The translations under genes and the position numbers were made by a program. A stretch of 64,000 nt of DNA from Eubacteriales bacterium (GTDB lineage: Bacteria; Bacillota; Clostridia; Christensenellales; CAG-138), in assembly GCA_021373115.1 (NCBI GenBank), contig JAJFTI010000020.1, positions 62,001 to 126,000 of the forward strand. The letters run 5' to 3'. Below the pieces are notes generated by a model, which saw only the letters and a list, made by a program, of their open reading frames with translations, searched no databases and was not told the DNA's origin. Below, in pieces: positions 1 through 12,170 of the stretch (position 1 is its first letter; the number at the start of each line of letters is the position of its first letter).

Positions 1-13
1 ACCCGGAATTAGA

Positions 14-511
14 TTACGGATTCAGCACCTGTTCCAACAAATGAAAGCGCTCTAAACAGGCGATGTATTCCGCTACGCAGTAGTAGTTGGTTCGGTCGCT
101 TTCGCTCAGCCCGCGAAATGCGTAAAGCTCGTCCCAGAGCCGGTCGCTGCCTTCCACGCAAAAATAACCCGTCACAAGATCGATGCCGACAAAGATCCTG
201 CCAATCCGAATGTACGCGGGCTGTTCCGCGTAAAGCGACTTGCCCGCACCGGAACGCCGCACCGAATAGCAAACGGGTTCGGGCTGCGATCCTTGCGGGA
301 GTTCGCGGGCAAACACTTCGTTTTGAAGAATATTCTGAATAACGGTTTGCTTTGCGTGGCTGCCCGGGCGGCGTTGAAGCGGATAGTGCGCCAGCAGATA
401 GGCTTGCAGCTCCGCGCCGGTTTTCCGGTTTGGATTCAGGCGGTCATGATACGCGGAATAAACCTGTTTCCAATTCGCAATATCCTCCGCCGTTGGTTCG
501 CGTGTCAGCAT
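14..511 (-). CDS. Hypothetical protein, 165 aa
   Basis: I do not recognise a family. The product is a soluble, mixed-charge protein with no signal peptide or membrane segment and several aromatic and cysteine residues in its C-terminal third. The reading frame extends to 529, but I chose the ATG at 511 because an SD-like GGAAGGGAG lies just upstream of it and none precedes the outer start. The gene is divergent from the ABC transporter operon at 697; about 185 bp separate them. Nothing in the sequence points to a function. The stop codon lies 14 bases from the window edge, so downstream partners cannot be seen. Confidence 0.55.
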   Translation of the reverse strand: MLTREPTAEDIANWKQVYSAYHDRLNPNRKTGAELQAYLLAHYPLQRRPGSHAKQTVIQNILQNEVFARELPQGSQPEPVCYSVRRSGAGKSLYAEQPAYIRIGRIFVGIDLVTGYFCVEGSDRLWDELYAFRGLSESDRTNYYCVAEYIACLERFHLLEQVLNP

Positions 512-696
512 GATTGCGCTCCCTTCCAATCATTATGCGATAAAATCAATATGGCCTATGATATCATTTTCTCGGTGGCAAACGTTAGGAATCGAAGAAA
601 ACTACCCAATTTTCACAAAATGTGCAAAAATACAAAATAACCATCTCCGTTTAAACTGCGTTCATAATTGCGCAGTACAATGCGCTGGTATTTGGA

Positions 697-1461
697 ATGA
701 AACGAGAAATTCGAATGAAACAGAATGCGGAAACGGCCTTAACCGGAGAGCACTCCAATGCGCCATACGTTGTTTTTGAAAAGGTCGCCAAGGTGTATAA
801 AACCGAGGGTGAAACCGTGTATGCGCTGCACGATGTGAGCTTTTCCATCGGTCAGGGCGAGGTATGCGTTATTGTTGGGCAGTCCGGCGCGGGAAAAACA
901 ACGCTGTTGAATATTCTCGGCGGAATGGATACGCTCACAAGCGGCAAGGTCTCTCTCGGCAGCGAAGAGATTTCCGCCTATAGCAAGCGTCAGTTGACCC
1001 GCTACCGGCGCGAAGACGTTGGCTTTGTTTTTCAGTTTTACAATCTGATTCCGAACCTGACCGCGCTGGAAAACGTGGAAATGGCAACCGAACTGGCAAA
1101 AACGCCGTTCTCCGCCGCGGAAACGCTAAAAGACGTTGGCCTCGAAGATCGAATGAACAACTTCCCCGCGCAGCTCTCCGGCGGGGAGCAGCAGCGCGTC
1201 GCGATTGCGCGTGCGCTGGCAAAGAATCCCAAACTGCTGCTTTGTGACGAGCCGACCGGCGCGCTGGACGACAGCACGGGCAAGCAGGTGCTGAAGCTCT
1301 TATCGGACCTCAGCCGCGAAAAGGGCAAAACCGTCGTAATCATCACGCATAACTCCGCCATTACGGAAATGGCGGATCGCATTGTGCGCGTAAAAAGCGG
1401 AACGATCGTTTCGGTGCAGACCAACGAACATCCAAAACCGATCGAGGAGATTGAATGGTGA
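697..1461 (+). CDS. ABC transporter ATP-binding protein (MacB/LolD type)
   Basis: This is the cytoplasmic ATPase that would power the FtsX-type permease encoded next. Visible motifs are Walker A GQSGAGKTT (about residue 61), the Q-loop region FVFQFYNLIPNLTALENV typical of the LolD/MacB/FtsE group, signature LSGGEQQRVAIARA (about 160) and Walker B LLLCDEPTGALD (about 180-190). Length, 254 aa, is usual for the group. The start codon is uncertain: ATG 697 and ATG 715 are both possible and neither has a strong SD. It overlaps the permease start by 7 bp, so the two are almost certainly co-translated. Gram-positive pairs of this kind export peptides or lipids or give antimicrobial-peptide resistance; the substrate here is unknown. 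Confidence 0.93.
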   Translation: MKREIRMKQNAETALTGEHSNAPYVVFEKVAKVYKTEGETVYALHDVSFSIGQGEVCVIVGQSGAGKTTLLNILGGMDTLTSGKVSLGSEEISAYSKRQLTRYRREDVGFVFQFYNLIPNLTALENVEMATELAKTPFSAAETLKDVGLEDRMNNFPAQLSGGEQQRVAIARALAKNPKLLLCDEPTGALDDSTGKQVLKLLSDLSREKGKTVVIITHNSAITEMADRIVRVKSGTIVSVQTNEHPKPIEEIEW

Positions 1462-4400
1462 TGCGCGTGCGTTCGGCCTGGCGAAAAAACCGAATACGCG
1501 AAGTGCTGCAGACGTTGGGGCGCTATCTGGCGATTCTTTCGATCGTAGCGCTGGGCGTTGGCCTGTTCGCCGGGCTCAGGGTTACACGGCGTGCCATGGT
1601 CGATACGGCGGACGCCTATTTGCGGCAGAACGTAATGTTCGACGACAAACTGGTCTCCACGCTCGGCTGGACGGAGGACGACGTAAACGCAATTGCCGGC
1701 ACGGAAGGCATTTCCAAAGCGGAAGGATCCGTTACTCTGGATGTAATCGCGGAAATGGAAAACGGCAGCTCCTATGTGCTGGCCGCGCATTCCATTACAA
1801 ACGACCTGAACCGGCTGAGTTTAACGGCGGGGAGGCTGCCGCAGCGGGCGGATGAATGCGTTGCGGACGCGGACATGCTCGATGAAAGCAGCCTTGGAAC
1901 GAAAATTCATATCTCCGGTGAAAATGACGCGGACACGAAGGACGCGTTTGCCTGGGATAACTATACCATCGTCGGGCTGGCGAACTCGACTGAATACCTC
2001 AACATTGAGCGCGGAACGACGAAGCTCGCCGGCGGAAAGATCAGCGCGTTTCTTTATCTTCCGAAGGACGGGTTTTCAACGGACTATTTTACGGAGGTCT
2101 ACGTTTCGCTGGCGGGTGCGGGTCAGCGAATTTTCAGCGACGAATACCAGAATACCGTCGATGCAATGGAGCAGCCGCTGAAGGATCGGATGCAGCTTTT
2201 GGCAAACGCGCGATACGAAGACCTGCGTAACGACGCGAACGGGAAAATTGCGGACGGTGAGCAGGAATATAACGACGGGCTGGACGAGTATAACACGAAA
2301 AAGGCCGACGCGGATCGGGAGCTTGGCGAGGCGGAAGAAAAACTTGCCAACGCAAAGGAACAGATCGAAGCCGGTTGGGGACGCATTTACGAATACGAGG
2401 ATTCGCTTGACGCTGCAGAACAGCAGTACCAGAGCGGCCTTGCCGCCTACCCAAAGGCATATTCCGAATACACCGCAACAAGAACAAACACCGAAGCGCA
2501 GCTTGCGGCAAGCCAGTCCGGCATCGACAGCCAGATGGCCTCGCTGAGCAGCGCGCTGCTTGCCGCGCAAGGGGCGGGCGATACGGTGCTGGAAGCGCAG
2601 ATTCAGGCGCAGATTACCGCGCTGAATACCGCTCAGGCACAACTGAACGCACAGAAATCAACCGCTCTGGCACAGCTGGACGCCGCAGAAGCGCAGCTGA
2701 ACGCAACTAAAGCGCAGCTCGACGCGGCGCCCGCGCAGATTGCCGCTGGGCGGCAGCAGATTGAAGAAGGAAAACATAAACTCTATGTTGCGCAGGATCA
2801 ATACGATAAAGGAATGCAGGAGTATCTTGACGCAAAAACAGAGGCGCAGGAAAAGCTGGACGACGCGAAGCAGAAGCTGGATGACGCGAAAAAGAAAATT
2901 GACGACGCGAAGGCCGATTTGGCGGAACTGGAGCCGCCGGACGTCTATGTGCTCGACCGCGAGATGAACACCGGCTACAACTGCTTTGAAAACGACTCCG
3001 CGATCGTTGCGGGTATTTCGAAGGTATTTCCGGTGTTCTTCTTCCTCATTGCGGCGCTGGTTTGCATGACAACAATGACGCGCATGGTCGAAGAGCAGCG
3101 TACCCAAATTGGCACGCTGAAAGCGTTGGGGTATGGCAATGCGGCTATCGCGTGGAAATACCTGTTTTATGCGGCGAGCGCAACGGGGATTGGCTGCGTA
3201 CTTGGCTTCTTTGGCGGAATCAAGCTCTTTCCATGGGTAATCTGGCAGGCATACGGAATGCTCTATGGCTTTGCGCCGATCCTTTATGTGGTGGATTGGA
3301 GCCTGTTTGCAGCTCTGCTGGCGCTGACGCTGCTCGGACTTTCCGGCGTAACGTACCTGACTTGCCGTACGGAACTCAAACGGATGCCCGCGGAACTCAT
3401 GCGTCCGAAAACGCCGAAGGAGGGAAAACGAGTATTTCTGGAAAGGATTCCTTTCCTTTGGAGGCGGCTGCGTTTTTTAAAAAAGATATCGCTGAGGAAT
3501 GTACTCCGCTATACGAAGCGGCTGGTCATGATGGTGCTTGGTATCGGCGGCTGCACGGCACTGCTCATGACGGGATTCGGCATTCGGGATTCCATTGCCA
3601 ATATCGCCGGCGATCAGTTTGACAATATCATGGTCTATGATTTCGCGATTGTATTCGACGAAGCAAAGAGCATTGCGGAACAGCAAACGTTCCAGTCGGA
3701 TACGGACAAACTGCTTTCCCAGAGCGTGTTTATCTGCACCGATACCCTGCATACGGATACGCGCGAGGGCAGAAAACAGGTAAACGTGATAGCAACGGGC
3801 GACCCGGCGATCATGCAGATGATCAGTTTGCATACCGTTTCCGGCGACGCGCTGCCCTATCCGCCGGATGGCAGCGTCGTCATCAGCGAAAAACTGGCGA
3901 AGCTGACCGGCGTTTCCGCGGGGGACACGATTCATGTTACCCTGGACGATGCAAGGGAGGCCGATCTTCCCGTCAGCGGCGTGTTTGAAAATTTTGTATA
4001 TCACTATATACTCATGACGCCCGCAACCTATGAGGCGCTTTATCGGCAAAGCTGCGCTTACGACACAGCGTTTGCGGACTCGGCCCAGGCGGATAAGCAC
4101 GTGGCTGCGGCGGCGCTGCTGGACGACTACGGCGCGGCGAACGTTTCCGTTACGTCGGACATTCGCGAACGGGTGGAACATATGATGTCCAGCCTTGATC
4201 TGGTCATCTTTGTGGTCATTATCAGCGCGGGGGCGCTGGCATTTGTGGTGCTCTTTAATCTGAGCAACATCAATATTACGGAGCGGATTCGCGAAATTGC
4301 GACGATCAAGGTGCTGGGATTCTACGCGCCGGAGGTTGGCGCTTATGTGTTCCGCGAAAATCTTGTGCTGACGATGCTTGGCTCGCTTGCAGGCATCCCG

Positions 4401-4595
4401 CTTGGAATCTGGCTGCATGCGTTCGTCATGAGCCAACTGAATTTCGATATGGTCAATTTTCACGCCGTGATCAAACCGGTGAGCTACCTGCTTTCCGTGG
4501 CGCTGACGTTTGTCTTCGCTTTTTGTGTGGATCTGATCATGCGGCCAAAACTGGAACGGATCAATATGGTGGAATCGCTCAAGGCGATTGAATAA
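1455..4595 (+). CDS. Large FtsX-like ABC permease with coiled-coil stalk
   Basis: 1046-aa membrane protein, partner of the upstream ATPase. There is one TM near residues 18-42, followed by an extracytoplasmic MacB-like region to about 270. From about 270 to 495 runs a long heptad-like stretch rich in Ala, Asp, Glu, Lys and Gln, predicted as a coiled coil. The first FtsX domain has TMs at about 521-541, 570-590 and 615-637. A second FtsX half starts with a TM near 690-710 and ends with TMs from about 914 onward. The two-FtsX layout is that of large Firmicutes permeases. The coiled-coil insertion recalls YhgE/Pip-type proteins, so a function at the cell wall or in export of a bulky substrate is plausible but unproven. 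The overlap ATGGTGATG couples it to the ATPase gene. Confidence 0.9.
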   Translation: MVMRVRSAWRKNRIREVLQTLGRYLAILSIVALGVGLFAGLRVTRRAMVDTADAYLRQNVMFDDKLVSTLGWTEDDVNAIAGTEGISKAEGSVTLDVIAEMENGSSYVLAAHSITNDLNRLSLTAGRLPQRADECVADADMLDESSLGTKIHISGENDADTKDAFAWDNYTIVGLANSTEYLNIERGTTKLAGGKISAFLYLPKDGFSTDYFTEVYVSLAGAGQRIFSDEYQNTVDAMEQPLKDRMQLLANARYEDLRNDANGKIADGEQEYNDGLDEYNTKKADADRELGEAEEKLANAKEQIEAGWGRIYEYEDSLDAAEQQYQSGLAAYPKAYSEYTATRTNTEAQLAASQSGIDSQMASLSSALLAAQGAGDTVLEAQIQAQITALNTAQAQLNAQKSTALAQLDAAEAQLNATKAQLDAAPAQIAAGRQQIEEGKHKLYVAQDQYDKGMQEYLDAKTEAQEKLDDAKQKLDDAKKKIDDAKADLAELEPPDVYVLDREMNTGYNCFENDSAIVAGISKVFPVFFFLIAALVCMTTMTRMVEEQRTQIGTLKALGYGNAAIAWKYLFYAASATGIGCVLGFFGGIKLFPWVIWQAYGMLYGFAPILYVVDWSLFAALLALTLLGLSGVTYLTCRTELKRMPAELMRPKTPKEGKRVFLERIPFLWRRLRFLKKISLRNVLRYTKRLVMMVLGIGGCTALLMTGFGIRDSIANIAGDQFDNIMVYDFAIVFDEAKSIAEQQTFQSDTDKLLSQSVFICTDTLHTDTREGRKQVNVIATGDPAIMQMISLHTVSGDALPYPPDGSVVISEKLAKLTGVSAGDTIHVTLDDAREADLPVSGVFENFVYHYILMTPATYEALYRQSCAYDTAFADSAQADKHVAAAALLDDYGAANVSVTSDIRERVEHMMSSLDLVIFVVIISAGALAFVVLFNLSNINITERIREIATIKVLGFYAPEVGAYVFRENLVLTMLGSLAGIPLGIWLHAFVMSQLNFDMVNFHAVIKPVSYLLSVALTFVFAFCVDLIMRPKLERINMVESLKAIE

Positions 4596-4655
4596 ACGAA
4601 ACCACTGCGTTTTTCGCGCTGGTTCTCCGGATGGAACCCGGACGGATTCGGCGGG

Positions 4656-5723
4656 TCAGCGCAGGAGGTTTTTTTCTATCTGGGCGGTGAATTCCTTCAG
4701 GCGCGGTTCGTTGAGCTGATACAGAAGCTTGACGCCCTGTTTTTCAATTGTGACAAGGCCGCTTCCTGCAAGTTCGCTCATGTGATGGGAAACCGTAGCG
4801 GGGGAAAGCCCAGTCACGTTCGCTAGCTCCTGCCCGTAGAGCGGGCGGGTGCGGAGTGCAACGAGTATTTGAAGACGCTTCTTATCGTCCAGCGCGTGCA
4901 ACACGCCGGAGATGGATTCCAAATCATCCCGACCGGACCGCTCGCTGAGGTTGATCTCGTCAATCCATACGCCGTAAGAAATAGCGGTTCGTTCCTCTTC
5001 GCCAAACTGCTCGGCACAGAGTACGTTGGAATGCAGCGAGATGGAGGTAAACAGGAATACGAGCGGATATACGTCCGCACGAAAACAGTCGAGACGAACG
5101 CCGTTTTTCGCCAGCCGGTCAAAAAAAGCTTCATCGTTTGACAACGCGCGCCAATCGTTAAGAGCCTGCTCGGCATACGGTTCAAGCAAGAAGGATTTCT
5201 CTCGAATCAGCCTTTCCGCCTGATCCAACAGGCAATTTGCGCGCGCGGCGTACGCGTCATACCGAATGATCGCGTCGGACAGGAGCCACCGCGCGCTGTC
5301 CGAAATCGGGATTCGTTCCGCATAAGCCATTAAATCCGCAACGCCGGCGTGTTCGAAAATGGGTTCATCCTTTTCATCCGAAAGAAACAGGGCGATGCGC
5401 ATGTTCAGGTCTTTTAAGCGCGTTTCTCCGAGATTGAACCGCAGCTGCGTCAGCAGGTCGTTGATGTTCGTTTCCATTCCTTCCGGAAAAGCAAACAGCG
5501 CCAGCAGTTCCGATTCGTCGCAGGCGAAATTCGCCTTCACGTATTCGTATGCTTCGATCATGCCGGAAAACCGGCCGATATCGATGCCGTATTTTTTACT
5601 GTAGTGTTCCGCTGAGGGGCGAAGATCCCCATTGCGTACGTCGTCTCCGCGGTAGGCAAGCCGCGTAAGCACGGCGGCCGCTTCCAGGCGATAATCAATT
5701 GGATGAAACTGTACGAGCTCCAT
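4656..5723 (-). CDS. ArsR-family winged-helix regulator, 355 aa
   Basis: The C-terminal about 85 residues form an ArsR-type winged helix: LDDKKRLQILVALRTRPLYGQELANVTG followed by the recognition helix LSPATVSHHMSELAGSGLV. The roughly 270-residue N-terminal region is a helical effector-like region without the usual metal cysteine motif, so metal sensing is not supported. Start at ATG 5723 with SD GAAAGG; the open frame runs on far upstream but only as a shadow of the MFS gene. It lies 92 bp downstream of the MFS transporter on the same strand and is probably co-transcribed, suggesting that it regulates the exporter and itself. The ligand is unknown. Confidence 0.85.
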   Translation of the reverse strand: MELVQFHPIDYRLEAAAVLTRLAYRGDDVRNGDLRPSAEHYSKKYGIDIGRFSGMIEAYEYVKANFACDESELLALFAFPEGMETNINDLLTQLRFNLGETRLKDLNMRIALFLSDEKDEPIFEHAGVADLMAYAERIPISDSARWLLSDAIIRYDAYAARANCLLDQAERLIREKSFLLEPYAEQALNDWRALSNDEAFFDRLAKNGVRLDCFRADVYPLVFLFTSISLHSNVLCAEQFGEEERTAISYGVWIDEINLSERSGRDDLESISGVLHALDDKKRLQILVALRTRPLYGQELANVTGLSPATVSHHMSELAGSGLVTIEKQGVKLLYQLNEPRLKEFTAQIEKNLLR

Positions 5724-5815
5724 AATCAAAACCTTTCTTTCCGGTAATTTGCGGGATTTCACCCGCGCAAACGACCAAACCCAGTATACCAGACGCGGCA
5801 ACCAAACACAAAAAG

Positions 5816-7054
5816 TTACAGCGCTTCCAGACTTCGTACCCGCGTAAGCGACAGATAAAGAAGAATGCTCATTACGCCGGAAACGAGAATGGCGAACGGA
5901 ACCGGAAGCACCGCCGCCAGCGCGGAGCAGATGAAGCTGCCAACAGGCATGGAGCAGACAAGAATCGCGTTGGAGAGACCGGAAAGCCGCGCCATATAAT
6001 CCTGCGGAATGAGCCGGAGAAACGCCGCGTTGTATACAACATTGATAATCCCAGCGGAGAACCCGAGAATCACGCAGGAACCGAGCACAACTGCATAACG
6101 CAAGGTGACATCGGTAAAGTATCCGCCGGCGGCAAACGCGCAGAGAGCGAGACTTTGAACCAGACCAAATACGATCAGCTGCGTTTTTCCGGACATTCGC
6201 GTGATTTTTGGCGCGAGGCCGGAACCAAGACCCATTGCGGCAACAAGAAGGATGTTTAGAATCGAAAGCACCTCCGCGCCGCCTTTTAGATAATCGGAAA
6301 TAAAAGGCGCGGCGTAGGCGTTCAGCGGTACAAACAGAAAGTTCATCAGAGCGCCGATCAGGAGCAGGACCACAAGGACGCGCGTCTCCCGTATCAGCTG
6401 AAATCCTTCGAAGAAGCTCTTTGCCGTTGAGCGAAGGCTCACTTTTTCCTCCGGCAAATCCTCCTTCAGGCGAATCAGACCGATGATGAACGCGGAGAGA
6501 AAGAACGTTACCGCGTCGATGATCAGCGCACCCTGGCAACCCAGCAGCGCAATCACGCCGCCTGCGAGCGCTAGGCCGACGAGCTCCGTAATCCGGCTCG
6601 CGGTTTGATTCAGCGCGGAACCGACTTTATACAGTTCTTTGGAAAGCAGCATGGGCACGATAGCGGAACCAGCAGGCGAGCGAAACGCTTCCAGAGAGGA
6701 GATGAGCAGCATCATCAGCGTTAAAAGCGCGGGGGTGAGAAACCCAAACAGGTAGCAAGCGGCGGCTGCGGCGACAACAAAGCCGCGCGCCAGATCAAAA
6801 ACGATCATAACGCGCTGTTTGTTCATTCGCTCCACCAGCGCTCCCGTAAACGGCTGAAGAAGAATGGTAGGAATATAGTTTAATCCGAGTATCAGCGCCA
6901 TAAGTGCCGCGCTGTGCGTGATTTCATACATCAGCCAGGCAATTGCGATTGCGTCGATGGAATCTCCGAACCGGTTGATCAAGTTCGCCGCGACGAGCTT
7001 GAGATATTCCGGCTGGGCAGTAAGCGGTTTGTAGCTTGTTACTTCGGCTTCCAT
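5816..7054 (-). CDS. MFS transporter (DHA3/MFS_3-like)
   Basis: 412-aa polytopic membrane protein with about 12 hydrophobic segments. The first segment carries NLINRFGDSIDAIAIAWLMYEITHSAALMALI, and the loop after TM2-3 reads LVERMNKQRVMIVFDLARG, the typical MFS motif-A region. This layout matches the MFS_3 (macrolide-efflux-like, MefA) group of drug exporters. A Gly/Ala-rich second half follows a central loop LKEDLPEEKVSLRS. It is followed by the ArsR-type regulator on the same strand. A promoter (TTGACG-16-TAATAT) lies just upstream. Substrate unknown; efflux of a small toxic compound is the usual role. Confidence 0.88.
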   Translation of the reverse strand: MEAEVTSYKPLTAQPEYLKLVAANLINRFGDSIDAIAIAWLMYEITHSAALMALILGLNYIPTILLQPFTGALVERMNKQRVMIVFDLARGFVVAAAAACYLFGFLTPALLTLMMLLISSLEAFRSPAGSAIVPMLLSKELYKVGSALNQTASRITELVGLALAGGVIALLGCQGALIIDAVTFFLSAFIIGLIRLKEDLPEEKVSLRSTAKSFFEGFQLIRETRVLVVLLLIGALMNFLFVPLNAYAAPFISDYLKGGAEVLSILNILLVAAMGLGSGLAPKITRMSGKTQLIVFGLVQSLALCAFAAGGYFTDVTLRYAVVLGSCVILGFSAGIINVVYNAAFLRLIPQDYMARLSGLSNAILVCSMPVGSFICSALAAVLPVPFAILVSGVMSILLYLSLTRVRSLEAL

Positions 7055-7084
7055 AAAACAAATCCTTTCATGCGTGTCGAACTA

Positions 7085-7112
7085 ATATTATCATATATAA
7101 GACGCACGTCAA
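7085..7112 (-). promoter_or_regulatory. Promoter of the MFS-ArsR operon
   Basis: On the minus strand, -35 TTGACG (7107-7112) is separated by 16 bases from -10 TAATAT (7085-7090), about 30 bases before the MFS start codon. The surrounding AT-rich sequence differs from the neighbouring coding DNA. It would serve both the transporter and the downstream ArsR-type regulator. Confidence 0.65.
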
Positions 7113-7209
7113 TCAACTAATTAGATACATATCAAATAAATTTACAACTTTCGGTTTAGAACAGACGGTTTTTGCTCAACCTTCGCTCAACCGGAACAGA
7201 CTGGCGGGT

Positions 7210-7278
7210 AACACCGGCGAAAACACGGTGTTCGGACATCCGGATTCTCTTGAAGCGAAGCCTGCGGATGAGTACAAT
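7210..7278 (+). promoter_or_regulatory. Candidate lacZ promoter with upstream inverted repeat
   Basis: The 382-bp gap 7055-7436 between the MFS gene and lacZ holds a -35 TTGAAG (7250-7255), a 17-base spacer and -10 TACAAT (7273-7278). Upstream, AACACCG (7210-7216) and CGGTGTT (7226-7232) form an inverted repeat with a 9-base spacer, a possible operator. A direct repeat GCTCAACC-ttc-GCTCAACC lies further upstream near 7174-7192. The remaining leader (about 150 bases) holds nothing else I can name. Confidence 0.45.
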
Positions 7279-7280
7279 AA

Positions 7281-10547
<3,267 letters not shown>

Positions 10548-10558
10548 AGGCAAAACGA

Positions 10559-10598
10559 ACGAAAAAAAACAGGGACGAGGAGAAATCGCGTCCCTGTT
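10559..10598 (-). terminator. Rho-independent terminator of the GH16 gene
   Basis: AACAGGGACG (10568-10577) pairs perfectly with CGTCCCTGTT (10589-10598). Read on the minus strand the hairpin is followed by a run of T, as expected for the converging GH16 gene. On the plus strand the tail is poor, so termination of lacZ there is less certain. Confidence 0.8.
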
Positions 10599-10636
10599 GG
10601 CTTATATTGTTTAATTGAAAGATATGCGCTTGTTCC

Positions 10637-11590
10637 TTAAGGTTCTGCAGGGACTGGCGGCATATAGTACCGAACATAATCCACCAGCATGCGCTGCGGA
10701 AACACCGTTTCCTCCACGCCCTTCGCGCCGCCCCAGGTTCCGCCGACGGCGAGGTTCAGAATCAGGTGAAACGGAACGTCGAAAGGCCAGGTATCCAGCG
10801 AGGCATTTTCCGGTTTTTGGTATCGAAGCGCTTCCACTCCGTCCAGAGACATCACCAATTCGTCCTCCGTCCAGAGCATGCCGTAGATATGATACGACGT
10901 ATCCTTCTTTCCCACTCGGGAAAACGCGGTGATGGCGTTGCTTTGAACCGCGTTGTTTTGCTTGGTATGGATGGAGTGGTGAACGCGCTTTGCGTCGTAA
11001 CCAACACGTTCCGCCAGATCGATTTCACCGGAGTCCAGGTATCCGCCGTAACGAAGATCCGTCGGCAGCAGCCAGATGGCCGACCAGGTGCCGGTACCGG
11101 CCGGAAGCGATGCGCGAACCTCCAGATAACCATAGGAAAGATCCTGCTTTTCCAGCGTTGTCAGTCGGGCGGATGTGAACGGCCGTCCTTCGCATTCCTC
11201 CGCACGTGCTTCGATGACCAGGCTGCCGTTTTCTACCCATGCGTTTTCGCGGCGGTAGCACTCCAACTCTTCGTTATATGGCCAGGGGCCCGATTCAAAA
11301 TTCCAAACGGACTCGTCGATATCGGCCGAATCGAATTCGTCGGAAAAACGCAGCGCATAGCCCTCCGGCGGGCCGGGCGTCGGAGACGGAGTTGGCACAG
11401 GGGTCGGAGTGGGCGCTGGCGACGCGGTCGGTGCCGAGGAAGGCGTGCTTGTGGGAACCGTCGCCTGCGCGGCAGGAAGCGTTTCGGGTACGCATCCAAT
11501 ACACAGGACAAACAGCAGAGCGCACAGCATACAAAGAGCAAATCGAAGCATTCGAACACCGCCGATCGTTACGTTCTTTTTTTCCAACAT
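10637..11590 (-). CDS. Secreted GH16 endo-beta-glucanase (laminarinase/lichenase-like)
   Basis: 317-aa exported glycoside hydrolase, probably cleaving beta-1,3 or mixed beta-1,3/1,4-glucans. The N-terminus has a hydrophobic signal segment ending in LFVLCIGC, where C33 could be lipidated, although the -3 Cys makes the lipobox atypical. A Pro/Thr/Ser linker (about 38-75) follows, then the GH16 domain. The catalytic signature is GEIDLAERVG, giving E189, D191 and E194 (ExDxxE), with LNLAVGGTWGG near the C-terminus. Two starts are possible, ATG 11590 and ATG 11551; neither has a convincing SD. It converges on lacZ across a shared terminator region. Confidence 0.92.
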   Translation of the reverse strand: MLEKKNVTIGGVRMLRFALCMLCALLFVLCIGCVPETLPAAQATVPTSTPSSAPTASPAPTPTPVPTPSPTPGPPEGYALRFSDEFDSADIDESVWNFESGPWPYNEELECYRRENAWVENGSLVIEARAEECEGRPFTSARLTTLEKQDLSYGYLEVRASLPAGTGTWSAIWLLPTDLRYGGYLDSGEIDLAERVGYDAKRVHHSIHTKQNNAVQSNAITAFSRVGKKDTSYHIYGMLWTEDELVMSLDGVEALRYQKPENASLDTWPFDVPFHLILNLAVGGTWGGAKGVEETVFPQRMLVDYVRYYMPPVPAEP

Positions 11591-11763
11591 GGTGTTACGA
11601 TTATTTTAATCGCCAAGGACTCGTTCTGTAAACAACTTTTGCCGGCAGAACGATTTTAAACCGATCCGGCAGAGCGGAGTACGGTTTTGGAACAAGCGCG
11701 GCGGAAAGAGAAATTGGCGTGGCGTCACACAGAAAGGAAATGCGAAATCCAAAGAAATACGCA

Positions 11764-11791
11764 TTGACATTCACCCGAAAAATGCTATAAT
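11764..11791 (+). promoter_or_regulatory. Promoter of the tRNA cluster
   Basis: Perfect -35 TTGACA (11764-11769), a 16-base spacer and perfect -10 TATAAT (11786-11791), about 100 bases before the first tRNA. The rest of the 304-bp gap between the GH16 start and the tRNA (11591-11894) shows nothing further. Such consensus promoters are typical of stable RNA genes. Confidence 0.85.
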
Positions 11792-11894
11792 ACTTTTTGC
11801 CGCGGTTGGAACAGGACGTACTGTTTCGTTCCGCCGCTGTCGATAGGGCTCTGGCCAATTCGAGGAAACGAGGATTGTCCGAACGCCCAAATGC

Positions 11895-11971
11895 GCCTCC
11901 TTAGCTCAGCTGGCTAGAGCACCTGACTCTTAATCAGGGTGTCCAGGGTTCGAATCCCTGAGGGGGTACCA
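11895..11971 (+). tRNA. tRNA-Lys (CTT)
   Basis: 77-nt cloverleaf with encoded CCA. Acceptor GCCTCCT pairs with AGGGGGT using G1-U72 and U4-G69 wobbles. The anticodon stem CCTGA/TCAGG encloses the loop CTCTTAA, anticodon CTT (codon AAG). The T-stem is CAGGG/CCCTG with loop TTCGAAT. An identical copy lies at 12171-12247. Confidence 0.97.
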
Positions 11972-12002
11972 ACTTTCCCGCCGCATTCGCAAGCGGCAAC
12001 CT

Positions 12003-12078
12003 GCGGGAGTAGCTCATTTGGTAGAGCGCAGCCTTGCCAAGGCTGAGGTGGCGGGTTCGAGCCCCGTCTCCCGCTCCA
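12003..12078 (+). tRNA. tRNA-Gly (GCC)
   Basis: 76-nt cloverleaf with encoded CCA. Acceptor GCGGGAG pairs perfectly with CTCCCGC. Anticodon stem CAGCC/GGCTG with loop TTGCCAA gives anticodon GCC (codon GGC). It is 31 bases behind the first tRNA-Lys and probably on the same transcript. Confidence 0.97.
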
Positions 12079-12115
12079 AATGATTATGGCGGCTAATTGC
12101 CGCCATAATCATTTG
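12077..12115. repeat. 17-bp perfect hairpin directly abutting tRNA-Gly
   Basis: CAAATGATTATGGCGGC (12077-12093) and its exact reverse complement (12099-12115) flank the 5-base loop TAATT. The stem begins inside the CCA end of tRNA-Gly. No T-tract follows, so it is not a standard terminator. It could be a processing signal between tRNAs or a relic of a mobile element. Confidence 0.85.
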
Positions 12116-12170
12116 AACTGGATTTCAAGCAGCTCGAAGCTCCGCAAATGATGGATCAAACTAAAAATTT

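Noticed and set aside
5724..6539. N-terminal extension of the ArsR-type regulator frame
   Set aside because: It overlaps the MFS gene on the same strand in another frame, is Arg/Ser-rich and has no SD; the true start is 5723.
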